DNA from: [Collinsella] massiliensis
Lineage (GTDB): Bacteria; Actinomycetota; Coriobacteriia; Coriobacteriales; Coriobacteriaceae
Assembly (NCBI GenBank): GCA_000333815.1
Contig: CAPI01000052.1
Span: forward strand, 1-43,804
DNA: 43,804 nucleotides
Direction: 5' to 3'
In this document: positions 1 through 6,768 of the stretch, piece after piece
Layout of the letters: the number at the start of each line of letters is the position of its first letter
Position numbering within the stretch: the first letter of the stretch is position 1
The notes under the pieces: model-generated
Database searches by the model: none
The model's input: only the letters and a program-made list of their open reading frames with translations
What the model was told of the DNA's origin: nothing
Translations under genes and position numbers: made by a program

Positions 1-1
1 C

Positions 2-568
2 AAGGCGGCGCCCGCCGAGGGCTCGGATGGTGGCTCTTCCTCTTCGCGCCGTCGGCGCAAGCGCTCGAACGGCTCGGATGAGGCGCGCCGCGATGGCGCG
101 GCGTCCGCGCAGGCACGCGGCCGCGAGCAGGCCGCCGAGGCGACCCCGACCCGTCGCCGTCGCCGGCACCTCTCGAGCGAGGAGCGCGACCGCGCCTTCC
201 TGGACGCGGCTGCCCGCGACGAGGCGAGCCGCAAGGCGGGGGATGCCGGGACCGGCTCCGGGAAATCCGCGTCGAAGCCCGCGGGGCGCGCGCATCGGCG
301 CCATTCCGCCCAGCCCGCAGCCCAGAAGCCCGAGACGCCGTCGGTCGCGAGCCAGGTGGCCGAGGGCGACGTGAAGGTGGTGCGTCGTCGTCCCGGCGAC
401 GGGGGCGGTGCGCGCGCGGCCTCGGCCGGCAACGGCGCGGGCAATACGGGCGCTGCCGGGGGCGAGGAGGCTCCCGCGAAGAAGCGCCGCCGCCGTTCCC
501 GCCGGCGCAAGCCGGGTGATGGCGGCGCCTCCGGTCCCGCAGGCGATGCTCAGGCATCTGCCGAGTAG
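2..568 (+). CDS. C-terminal part of an Arg/Ala/Gly-rich protein, perhaps a DEAD-box RNA helicase tail (5' truncated)
   Basis: The reading frame is open from base 2 to a TAG at 566–568, so about 188 C-terminal residues are present and the start lies outside the window. The segment is low complexity. It has clusters of four to five arginines near its start, middle and end (for example KKRRRRSRRR close to the C-terminus), separated by Gly, Ala, Ser and Pro linkers. A short charged helical stretch (SSEERDRAFLDAAARDEA) is the only part that looks folded. Such basic tails bind RNA and are typical extensions of bacterial DEAD-box helicases and RNase E-like proteins. No helicase motif is visible here, so the helicase idea rests on the tail type alone. 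The next gene, comF, starts 32 bp downstream on the same strand. Confidence 0.55.
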   Translation, partial: KAAPAEGSDGGSSSSRRRRKRSNGSDEARRDGAASAQARGREQAAEATPTRRRRRHLSSEERDRAFLDAAARDEASRKAGDAGTGSGKSASKPAGRAHRRHSAQPAAQKPETPSVASQVAEGDVKVVRRRPGDGGGARAASAGNGAGNTGAAGGEEAPAKKRRRRSRRRKPGDGGASGPAGDAQASAE

Positions 569-600
569 AACGCTCGTCAGGTTCAGGCGAAAAGACGCAC

Positions 601-1440
601 ATGAAGCGTGAACGCAGCATCCCCATCGCATCTGAGGGGGATGCTGCGGCGGTTTTCGGCGGCGATTCGCTTATGGGCAGGTTGCGCGATGCCGCCCTTG
701 AGGTGCTCTCGCCCACGCGCTGCGCGGGCTGCGAGCGCCCGGGCGCGCTCATCTGCGAAGCATGCCTTTCCCGTATCGAGGTCATCGATCCGGCGCACGC
801 TTGCACGCGCTGCGGTGCGCCGTTCGGCGACATGCTCTGCACGGAGTGCGGGGTGGCGAGCGAGGAGGCGAGTGAGGGTGAGAGCGCGGCCGCGGCCGCT
901 CCCGAGGCACCGGAGGCGCGCGCCGTCGACCGGTGCCTGGCCGCGACGGTGTTCGCCGATCCCGTCCCGCGCATCATCCGTACGTACAAGGACGCGGGGG
1001 AGCGGCGCCTGGGCGCGCTCATCGCCGAGCTCATGTTCGACGCCGCGGAGCATGCGGAGCAGGTGGTGCCCGAGCGCTACGGCGGGCTGCTGAGAGATGC
1101 CGACGCGGTCGCATTCGTCCCGGTGACGGCAGCCGCCTTCGCGCGCCGCGGATTCGACCACATGGAGCTCATCGCGCGGAGCTTCAGCGGGCTCTCCGGG
1201 CTGCCGCTCGTCGACGCGCTCGCCAAGCACGGATCGGCCGACCAGCGCGCGCTCGGCCGGGCGGGGCGCATGGAGCGCTCGCGCGATGCATACGAGGTGG
1301 TCGCGCCGGTGGGCGGTCTGCGCCTGCTGCTGCTCGACGACGTGATCACGACGGGCGCCACCATGCGCGCTGCCGCCACCGCCCTGCGCGCCGCCGGTGC
1401 CGCGCACGTCGACGCCCTCGCCTTCGCCCGTGTGTGGTAG
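601..1440 (+). CDS. comF: ComF family protein (double zinc finger plus phosphoribosyltransferase-like domain)
   Basis: The protein has 279 residues. The N-terminal part carries four CxxC-type pairs (CAGC and CEAC at about 41–56, CTRC and CTEC at about 69–85), as in the ComFC zinc fingers. The C-terminal half is a type I phosphoribosyltransferase fold with the PRPP-loop motif LLLLDDVITTGAT at about 242–254. ComFC proteins help bring single-stranded DNA into the cytoplasm during natural transformation, but the family is also widespread in bacteria not known to be competent. An Ala/Glu-rich linker (about residues 85–108) between the two halves is longer than usual. The ATG at 601 has a weak ribosome site. 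An in-frame ATG at 673, just before the first zinc finger, is a possible alternative. Its place upstream of a structured RNA and hpf is a recurring bacterial arrangement. Confidence 0.9.
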   Translation: MKRERSIPIASEGDAAAVFGGDSLMGRLRDAALEVLSPTRCAGCERPGALICEACLSRIEVIDPAHACTRCGAPFGDMLCTECGVASEEASEGESAAAAAPEAPEARAVDRCLAATVFADPVPRIIRTYKDAGERRLGALIAELMFDAAEHAEQVVPERYGGLLRDADAVAFVPVTAAAFARRGFDHMELIARSFSGLSGLPLVDALAKHGSADQRALGRAGRMERSRDAYEVVAPVGGLRLLLLDDVITTGATMRAAATALRAAGAAHVDALAFARVW

Positions 1441-1447
1441 TCAAAAA

Positions 1448-1493
1448 GGGACGGGTTCAAAACGTTACTTTTCTCACGTTTTGGGACAGGCTC
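1448..1493 (+). repeat. Family B dispersed repeat, copy 1 (46 bp)
   Basis: This element begins GGGACGGGTTCAAAACGTTA and ends TTGGGACAGGCT. It matches 22779–22824 over its full 46 bp, with the differences confined to the middle. It begins 7 bp after the comF stop codon. Further GGGACGGGTTC units follow in inverted orientation at 1512–1575. Confidence 0.75.
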
Positions 1494-1511
1494 TGGCTTT
1501 GCGCGTACGGC

Positions 1512-1584
1512 GTGAGTCAATCGAACCCGTCCCCAATGACTCAGTGAGTCAATTGAACCCGTCCCCAATGACTCCCCAATGACT
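1512..1584. repeat. Tandem 32-bp direct repeats carrying inverted family B sequence
   Basis: Two units of exactly 32 bp (1512–1543 and 1544–1575) differ at two positions. A fragment of a third (CCAATGACTC) ends at 1584. Each unit contains GAACCCGTCCCC, the reverse complement of the start of the family B element at 1448, so the block as a whole is an inverted-repeat cluster. Confidence 0.8.
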
Positions 1585-1621
1585 CGCGAAAGGGCAGCGC
1601 CCGCGCAGCTCATGCGTGTTG

Positions 1622-1627
1622 TATACT
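1622..1627 (+). promoter_or_regulatory. Candidate -10 box (TATACT) for the structured RNA
   Basis: TATACT lies seven bases upstream of the predicted first base of the RNA closing stem (1634). No convincing -35 hexamer is present at 16–18 bp spacing, so the promoter call rests on the -10 box and its placement. Confidence 0.45.
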
Positions 1628-1633
1628 AGTCGC

Positions 1634-1884
1634 GTCCCCTCAGGCTGTGGTTGCCGATGCGCTCGCGCATCCTAGTCCAAGACAGACGCGGTCGAAAGGA
1701 CCCACGTAAGTGCATGCGTGCGCGCATGCGCGATCATGGCGCGTCCTAGAGGTAAGACGCACCGTCCGTTGCCAGGGGTAATTCCGCCCCGCGGGCGAGC
1801 GGGCAAGTCGTGACGCCGCCGCGGCGGCCGAGCAAACGCCCCAGTGCGCAGGTGTGGGGGAAAAGACCAGGTCAGCTGGGGGAC
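1634..1884 (+). ncRNA. raiA: Structured RNA, probable raiA-motif RNA
   Basis: No gene fits here, but the stretch folds strongly. GUCCCC at 1634–1639 pairs with GGGGAC at 1879–1884 and closes the whole segment, with CUG 1645–1647 facing CAG 1873–1875 just inside. Perfect local hairpins follow: GATGCG/CGCATC (1656–1671, CUCG tetraloop), GGTC/GACC around a GAAAG loop near 1690–1702, and GCATGCG/CGCATGC near 1713–1730. GC-rich helices lie at about 1785–1830. The raiA-motif RNA, known from Bacillota and Actinomycetota, typically lies between comFC and raiA (hpf). Here comF is directly upstream and hpf downstream, with one extra gene between. A -10 box sits seven bases before the 5' end. I cannot run a covariance model, so identity rests on synteny and visible helices. 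The 3' end could extend to about 1917, where another CCGCCC/GGGCGG hairpin lies. Confidence 0.6.
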
Positions 1885-1967
1885 ATCGACAATTTACCGC
1901 CCACGCACGGTGGGGCGGAGCAGGGAAGGCGCCCGCGCGGCGCCGTGGAGCGAGGTAGGGTCTGTCC

Positions 1968-2906
1968 ATGTCGCACGGGTTGAGAAGTTGGTTGCAGCGG
2001 GGGGCGCTCGTCGCCGCGGTCGTGGCGCTCGCATGGGCGCTCAGCGGATGCTCGTTCACCACGCCGCCCCTTTCCGAGGCCGAGGACGAGCCCGTCGACC
2101 AGGTCGTGGACGACTCCCAGCTCGTACAGGCCGGCACCCTCACCGTCGCCCTCGACACCACCGACGCCCCGCAGGTGATGATCACCTCCGACGGCACGTA
2201 CGAGGGCTATGCGGTCGACGTCGCGCTCGCGCTCGCCGATTCGATGGGCCTCAAGGTGGCCTTCGTGAGCTCCGTGTCGCCCCAGGATGCCATCGAAGCG
2301 GGCGAGGCGGACATCTATCTGGGAGCGACGACGCGCAACCAGTCCGATGACATCAGGGTTCAGGGCGAGTACCTGCAGAACGCGACGGCAGTCTTCGGGG
2401 CCTCGGATTCCGCGCCGGCCACCGTCACCGCCGAGGACCTCTCGCGGGCGGCCGTGGGCGTGCAGGACGGCTCCGCGTCCCAGGAGGCGCTCACCCGCAT
2501 GGGCATTACTACCGAGAACGTCTACGACAACGTGAACGAGTGCTTCGACGCGCTCGCGGCCGGCGAGGTCGACTACGTGGCGTGCGACGCGACCGCTGGG
2601 GCCTACCTGGCGCGTACCTATGAGGGCGTGTTCTTCGCCGGCACGATCGGCCCGTCGACCTCCTACGGGATCGCGTACGCGTCGTCCGCGACCGACCTCG
2701 CCGACGCCGTGGGCGCGGCGCTCGACGAGATCTCAGCCGACGGCACCCTCGATGCGATCCACGTGCTGTGGTACGGGTCGCTGCCGCTCAACCTCTCGAG
2801 CGCGGTGCTCTCCGGCGTCACGATCACCGAGGAGCCGGAGGCCGCAGACGATGACGCGTCGGCCGCCGAGGATTCCGACGACCACAGCGACATCAACGAC
2901 TTCTAG
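1968..2906 (+). CDS. Solute-binding lipoprotein of an amino-acid type ABC transporter (SBP_bac_3-like), orphan
   Basis: The 312-residue protein begins with a lipoprotein signal: basic start, hydrophobic run, and lipobox LSGC with the lipidated cysteine at about residue 28. An acidic linker follows. The mature part has the family 3 solute-binding pattern: GTLTVALDTTDAPQV at the first strand, then a stretch ending in YEGYAVDVALALADSMGL, DIYLGATTRN in the hinge region and GVQDGSASQEAL in lobe 2. It would sit on the outer face of the membrane and capture amino acids or a similar small molecule. No permease or ATPase gene lies nearby. The last 25 or so residues are a strongly acidic Asp/Ser/Glu tail. 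The ATG at 1968 follows a GAGGTAGGG ribosome site. It separates the structured RNA from hpf. Confidence 0.85.
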   Translation: MSHGLRSWLQRGALVAAVVALAWALSGCSFTTPPLSEAEDEPVDQVVDDSQLVQAGTLTVALDTTDAPQVMITSDGTYEGYAVDVALALADSMGLKVAFVSSVSPQDAIEAGEADIYLGATTRNQSDDIRVQGEYLQNATAVFGASDSAPATVTAEDLSRAAVGVQDGSASQEALTRMGITTENVYDNVNECFDALAAGEVDYVACDATAGAYLARTYEGVFFAGTIGPSTSYGIAYASSATDLADAVGAALDEISADGTLDAIHVLWYGSLPLNLSSAVLSGVTITEEPEAADDDASAAEDSDDHSDINDF

Positions 2907-2960
2907 GAGCCAGCGCGACAGGCGCCGGCAAGTGCCCCGCAACAGCGAAAAACACGCAAG

Positions 2961-2994
2961 ACAAGGCCATCTACCTGCGAAATGATGGTCTTGT
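2961..2994 (+). terminator. Hairpin after the solute-binding protein gene
   Basis: CAAGGCCATC (2962–2971) pairs with GATGGTCTTG (2984–2993) through ten pairs including one G·U, plus an outer A–T pair. No U-run follows, so it may be an RNA-stabilising or weak terminator hairpin. The rest of 2907–3157 holds nothing else I can identify, apart from the hpf upstream region. Confidence 0.4.
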
Positions 2995-3157
2995 ACCCCC
3001 TTGCTCGGATTGGCGTTCAGAATCGGTGGAATTCGGTCGGCGGCGCGCATCGTCCGACGAGCGGCGCATCGCGGCCCGACCGTCGCCCCGCGTCATGCGC
3101 CTCCGCTGTTTGGGTACAAAAACGGTACGTACTGTCCCCGGATAGATAGGAGTGCTC

Positions 3158-3742
3158 ATGGATATCAAGGTTTCCGGACGTAAGACCACGGTAACCGATG
3201 CCCTGCGCTCGCATGTTGAAGAGAAGGTCGGAGAGGCGCTCAAGGTATTCGATATCGAGCCCATGACCTGCGATGTCGTGCTCCGCTACGAGAAGAACCC
3301 CTCCATCGCCGAACCGGCGATCGTGGAGGTCACCGTCCGTGCCCGCGGCTCGGTGATCCGCGTGGCCGAGCACGGCGCCGATATGTACGCCGCCATCGAT
3401 ACCGCCGCCGACAAGGTCACCCGCCAGCTCCGCAAGTTCAAGACGAAGGTCGTCGACAATCGCCAGCAGGGGCCGTCGGCAGCCGAGGTCGCGCCCGTCG
3501 AGCGCGTCGAGGACCTGGCCGACCTCCTGCTCCCGGAGGAAGAGGACAACCTGCTCGTGCGCGAGAAGGTCATCGACATCACCCCGATGACCGAGGAGCA
3601 GGCGCTCGTGCAGACCGATCTGCTCGGCCACGACTTTTACGTGTTCGAGAACGCCACGACCGGCCTCATCAATGTGGTGTATCACCGTAAGAATGGTGGA
3701 TATGGCATCATCAAGCCCAAAATCGAGGTTCCCGGCGAGTAA
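3158..3742 (+). CDS. hpf: Long-form ribosome hibernation promoting factor (HPF/RaiA family)
   Basis: The 194-residue product matches the long HPF form. The N-terminal S30AE/RaiA domain (about 1–100: MDIKVSGRKTTVTDALRSHV, with DVVLRYEKNP in the central strand) binds the small ribosomal subunit in the mRNA/tRNA channel. A linker follows (about 105–130). The C-terminal dimerisation domain (about 135–190, LGHDFYVFENATTGLINVVY and GGYGIIKPK) joins two 70S ribosomes into inactive 100S particles in stationary phase. I chose the ATG at 3158 because AGGAG ends five bases upstream. A GTG at 3152 is also in frame but overlaps that ribosome site. A strong terminator follows 28 bp after the stop, so the gene probably ends its own transcript. 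Confidence 0.93.
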   Translation: MDIKVSGRKTTVTDALRSHVEEKVGEALKVFDIEPMTCDVVLRYEKNPSIAEPAIVEVTVRARGSVIRVAEHGADMYAAIDTAADKVTRQLRKFKTKVVDNRQQGPSAAEVAPVERVEDLADLLLPEEEDNLLVREKVIDITPMTEEQALVQTDLLGHDFYVFENATTGLINVVYHRKNGGYGIIKPKIEVPGE

Positions 3743-3770
3743 AATACGTCTACTGCGTGCATGTAGGCGA

Positions 3771-3800
3771 GCGGCCATCCATGCGGATGGCCGCTTTTTT
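3771..3800 (+). terminator. Rho-independent terminator of hpf
   Basis: A perfect 10-bp stem GCGGCCATCC/GGATGGCCGC with an ATGC loop is followed directly by six T residues (3795–3800). It lies just upstream of the degV ribosome site. Confidence 0.92.
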
Positions 3801-3816
3801 GAGAAAGGCTGAGCAG

Positions 3817-4767
3817 ATGACCATCGCTCAATCCGAAGGGTACGCGCACCGCTGCCGCATCGCGGTCGATACCTGTTGCGATTTCACCCCCGAGATCGCC
3901 GCGACGCTCGATGTCGACATCCTTGGCTTCCCCTATATCCTCGACGGCGAGGAGCGGGCGGATGACATCTGGGCGTCTATGACGCCGAAGTGGTTCTACG
4001 ACCAGATCCGCTCGGGTGTGAAGGCCTCGACGGCGGCCATCTCCGTCGGGCGCTACCTCGAGTACTTCACCGAGTGCGCCGAGGAGGGCACGCCCACGGT
4101 GTACCTCGCGTTCACCTCGGCGCTTTCCTCGAGCTACGAGCACGCGTGCATTGCGGCGGACGAGATCCGCGCGAAGTACCCGGATTTCGAGCTGTACGTG
4201 GTCGACAACGCCCTGCCGTGCTCGTGCGGCGAGCTCCTGGCGCTCGAGGCCGTGCGCCAGCGCGCGGCGGGCCTCACCGCCCAGCAGCTCGCGCAGTGGG
4301 CGGACGAGGCGAAGACCTGCGTGCACGGCTACTTCACCCTCGACAGCCTCGATTCCCTCGCGGCGGGCGGGCGCATCCCGCCGGCGGCCGCGCAGCTCTC
4401 GAGCAAGCTCGACATCAAGGCGAGCCTCTCGTTCGACCTCGCGGGCTCGCTCACGCTCACGGGCGTGAGCCGCGGGCGCAAGAAGGCGCTCAAGGGCCTC
4501 GTGAAGGCGTTCAAGGAGAACTACATCGTCGACCCGAGCATGCCGCTCACCATCGTGACCGCGGATGCCGAGAAGGACGGCGATTGGCTCGAGGCCGCCA
4601 TCCGCAAGGAGGACGGCTGCTCCGACCTCACGATCATCCGCGGCTCCGTGGGCCCGACCATCGGCGCGCACGTGGGGCCGGGCATGGTCGCCGTCATCTT
4701 CTGGGGCAAGAACCGCGCCGACAAGCTGTCGCTCTCCGACCGCATCGCGCGCAAGGTCCGCGGCTGA
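3817..4767 (+). CDS. DegV family protein (fatty-acid binding)
   Basis: The 316-residue protein starts with the DegV pattern: IAVDTCCDFTPEIAATLDVD, then FPYILDGEE and FYDQIRSGVKASTAAISVG. The TSALSSSYEHA stretch matches the region around the lipid-head-group site, and GRIPPAAA and GRKKALKGL follow in order. DegV/FakB proteins bind a fatty acid and, in Gram-positives with FakA, present it for phosphorylation and phospholipid synthesis. No fakA is seen nearby, so the partner is unknown. Several DegV paralogues per genome are usual. The open frame extends upstream through the hpf terminator, so I placed the start at ATG 3817, which follows GAAAGG at 3803–3808. Confidence 0.88.
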   Translation: MTIAQSEGYAHRCRIAVDTCCDFTPEIAATLDVDILGFPYILDGEERADDIWASMTPKWFYDQIRSGVKASTAAISVGRYLEYFTECAEEGTPTVYLAFTSALSSSYEHACIAADEIRAKYPDFELYVVDNALPCSCGELLALEAVRQRAAGLTAQQLAQWADEAKTCVHGYFTLDSLDSLAAGGRIPPAAAQLSSKLDIKASLSFDLAGSLTLTGVSRGRKKALKGLVKAFKENYIVDPSMPLTIVTADAEKDGDWLEAAIRKEDGCSDLTIIRGSVGPTIGAHVGPGMVAVIFWGKNRADKLSLSDRIARKVRG

Positions 4768-4785
4768 TCCAGCCCGAACACGCGG

Positions 4786-4861
4786 GTGATAATTTGGTGT
4801 CAGTCACCTTTTTATCACCGCGGAGCACGTGATAAAAAGGTGACTGACACCAAATTATCAC
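4786..4861. repeat. Family A palindromic element, copy 1 (perfect 33-bp inverted repeat)
   Basis: The left arm (4786–4818) and the right arm (4829–4861) are perfect reverse complements of 33 bp, separated by 10 bp. The arm contains GGTGTCAGTCACC flanked by AT-rich ends (GTGATAATTT and TTTTTATCAC). The layout resembles REP/BIME-type palindromes of the kind mobilised by RAYT (REP-associated tyrosine) transposases. It fills most of the degV–dehydrogenase gap and would also fold in RNA, so it may end or protect transcripts. Confidence 0.93.
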
Positions 4862-4907
4862 CCCCAACGCATCGACAACGTGGCAAGCAAACAAGGGAGA
4901 TACCACA

Positions 4908-6005
4908 ATGGCAGATAAGAAGCTGAAGGTCGCGTTCATCGGAACGGGCATCATGGGCGCGCCCATCGCCGGGCACATCCTCGACGCGGGCTACCCGCTC
5001 ACGGTCTACAACCGCACCCAGGCGAAGGCGCAGCCGCTCGTCGACCGCGGCGCTGAGCTCGCCGCCACGCCCGCCGAGGCTGCTGCCGGCGCGGACGTGG
5101 TGTTCACGATGGTGGGCTACCCCGAGGACGTCGAGGAGCTCTACCTGGCGAGCGACGGCCTGCTCACGGCCTCGAAGCCGGGCGCGATCCTCATCGACCT
5201 CACCACGAGCAGCCCCTCGCTCGCGCGCGACATCGCCGGCGCGGCTGCCGTGAGCGAGCGCACCGCCTTCGACTGCCCCGTGACGGGCGGCCAGGCGGGC
5301 GCCATCGCCGGCACGCTCACCGCGATCATCGGCGCGACCGAGCACGACATCGAGCCCGTCCGCGAGCTGCTCGCCACCTTCACCTCGCGCATCTTCTGCT
5401 TCGGCGGCGCGGGCAAGGGCCAGGCCGCGAAGCTCGCCAACCAGGTATCGCTTGCCGCGTCCATGGTGGGCATGGCCGACGCGCTCTCCTACGCGCAGCA
5501 GGCCGGCCTCGACCTCGAGCTCACGCGCGACATGATCCTCACCGGCACGGGCAAGTCCGGCGCGATGGAGCAGCTGGCGCCCAAGGCGCTCGAGGGCGAC
5601 TGGAAGCCGGGCTTCATGGTGAAGCACTTCATCAAGGACATTGGCCTGGCGCTCCAGGAGGCGGAGGAGTACGAGATCGCCCTGCCCGGCGCGGACACCG
5701 CCTACGCCCTGTACGACATGCTCGACGCCATCGGCGGCGCGGAGCTCGGCACGCAGGCCATCACCCTGCTCTACGCGGAGGAAGCGGACGCTGCGGCGGC
5801 CGGCCTCGACTGGTCGCGCTACACCCAGGATGAGGACGCATGCGGCTGCGGCCACGACCATGAGCACGGCCACGGCGACGACCACGAGTGCTGCCACGGC
5901 CACGGCCACGAGCACGGCGAGGGCCACGAGTGCTGCCATGGCGAGGGACGCCATCACGGACACGGCGACGGCCATGAGTGCGGCTGCCGCCATCACGGGG
6001 AGTAA
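4908..6005 (+). CDS. NAD(P)-dependent beta-hydroxyacid dehydrogenase with a C-terminal His/Cys-rich metal-binding-like tail
   Basis: Residues 1–300 form a 3-hydroxyisobutyrate/tartronate-semialdehyde reductase type enzyme. They show a Rossmann motif GTGIMG at 12–17, the substrate motif DCPVTGGQAGA at about 122–132, GGAGKGQAAKLANQ with the catalytic lysine near 175, and FMVKHFIKDIGLAL near 230. The family reversibly oxidises beta-hydroxyacids with NAD(P). The exact substrate cannot be read from sequence. From about residue 309 to the end the protein changes to a tail of about 55 residues with 17 His and 8 Cys plus many Asp/Glu/Gly, built from HGHG, HECCHG and HECGC repeats. Such tails bind nickel, zinc or copper in other proteins (HypB, SlyD, chaperones), but none is a usual part of this enzyme family. 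The ATG follows AAGGGAG. The next gene is 61 bp downstream. Confidence 0.9.
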   Translation: MADKKLKVAFIGTGIMGAPIAGHILDAGYPLTVYNRTQAKAQPLVDRGAELAATPAEAAAGADVVFTMVGYPEDVEELYLASDGLLTASKPGAILIDLTTSSPSLARDIAGAAAVSERTAFDCPVTGGQAGAIAGTLTAIIGATEHDIEPVRELLATFTSRIFCFGGAGKGQAAKLANQVSLAASMVGMADALSYAQQAGLDLELTRDMILTGTGKSGAMEQLAPKALEGDWKPGFMVKHFIKDIGLALQEAEEYEIALPGADTAYALYDMLDAIGGAELGTQAITLLYAEEADAAAAGLDWSRYTQDEDACGCGHDHEHGHGDDHECCHGHGHEHGEGHECCHGEGRHHGHGDGHECGCRHHGE

Positions 6006-6066
6006 GCGCCCGGTGCGCCCGCGTCCCGTGCAGTCGTATACGAATCGCAAGAAGAGGTAGGCATCA

Positions 6067-6765
6067 ATGGCAGATACCAAGGAACGCGAGCTCGATACCC
6101 AGGAGGTCGAGGCGCTCGCGCAGATCGAGCGCGACGGTGCGGCGCTCGCCGCGCTCATCGAGGACCTGAGCAGCTCGAGCAGGCGCACGCGGCAGTTCTC
6201 CGCGCGCGTGGTGGCGATCCTCGCCCAGCGCGAGCCGAAGCTCCTCGACCCGTACGTCTCCGACCTCATCGACGCCCTGTACCGCCCCGAGGCGCAGACC
6301 CGCTGGGAGGTGCTCGACGCCCTGAGCGAGCTCGTCCCCGACCACGCGAAGGAGATCGGCGCCGCCTTCGAGGGCGCCGAGACGGCGCTCTTCGACGAGC
6401 TCTCCGCGACGCTGCGCCTCTCCGCCTTCCACCTGCTGTGCGTCTGGGGTGCCACGGAGCGCGGCCGCTCCAAGAAGGTGTGGCCCATCATCGACGAGGC
6501 CATCCAGTGCTATCACGGCGACCTCGAGTACCGCGACATGCTCGGCTACCTCCATGAGTTCGCGCAGGGCAAGATCGCGGGCGACGTGGCCGAGGAGCTC
6601 GCCGGCCGCCTCTCGTTCGACGCGGAGAACGGCAAGGGCAGCTATCTCAAGGCGCGCTCGCGCGAGATCTACGACATGCTCGTCAAGCGCTTCAAGCTCG
6701 ATGCGCCCAAGAAGCGCGTCCGCGCCCAGGCGAAGGACGACGACGTCGAAGAGGACGAGGAGTAG
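6067..6765 (+). CDS. Helical-repeat (HEAT/ARM-like) protein of unknown function
   Basis: The 232-residue product is almost all amphipathic helices. Stretches such as RRTRQFSARVVAILAQREPKLL..., ALYRPEAQTRWEVLDALSEL and DELSATLRLSAFHLLCVWGA have the length and spacing of HEAT/ARM repeats (about residues 35–190). A charged C-terminal tail ends in DDDVEEDEE. Proteins of this kind act as scaffolds or bind protein or RNA partners, and I can assign no specific role. A GAGGTAGG ribosome site precedes the ATG. The stop is 3 bp before the isocitrate dehydrogenase start, so the two are probably co-translated. Confidence 0.8.
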   Translation: MADTKERELDTQEVEALAQIERDGAALAALIEDLSSSSRRTRQFSARVVAILAQREPKLLDPYVSDLIDALYRPEAQTRWEVLDALSELVPDHAKEIGAAFEGAETALFDELSATLRLSAFHLLCVWGATERGRSKKVWPIIDEAIQCYHGDLEYRDMLGYLHEFAQGKIAGDVAEELAGRLSFDAENGKGSYLKARSREIYDMLVKRFKLDAPKKRVRAQAKDDDVEEDEE

Positions 6766-6768
6766 CGC

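Noticed and set aside
1634-1884. RNase P RNA, tmRNA or SRP RNA as the identity of the structured region
   Set aside because: The conserved GAGGAAAGTC core of RNase P, the tRNA-like ends of tmRNA and the GGTCAGG/GGAAG core of SRP RNA are all absent.
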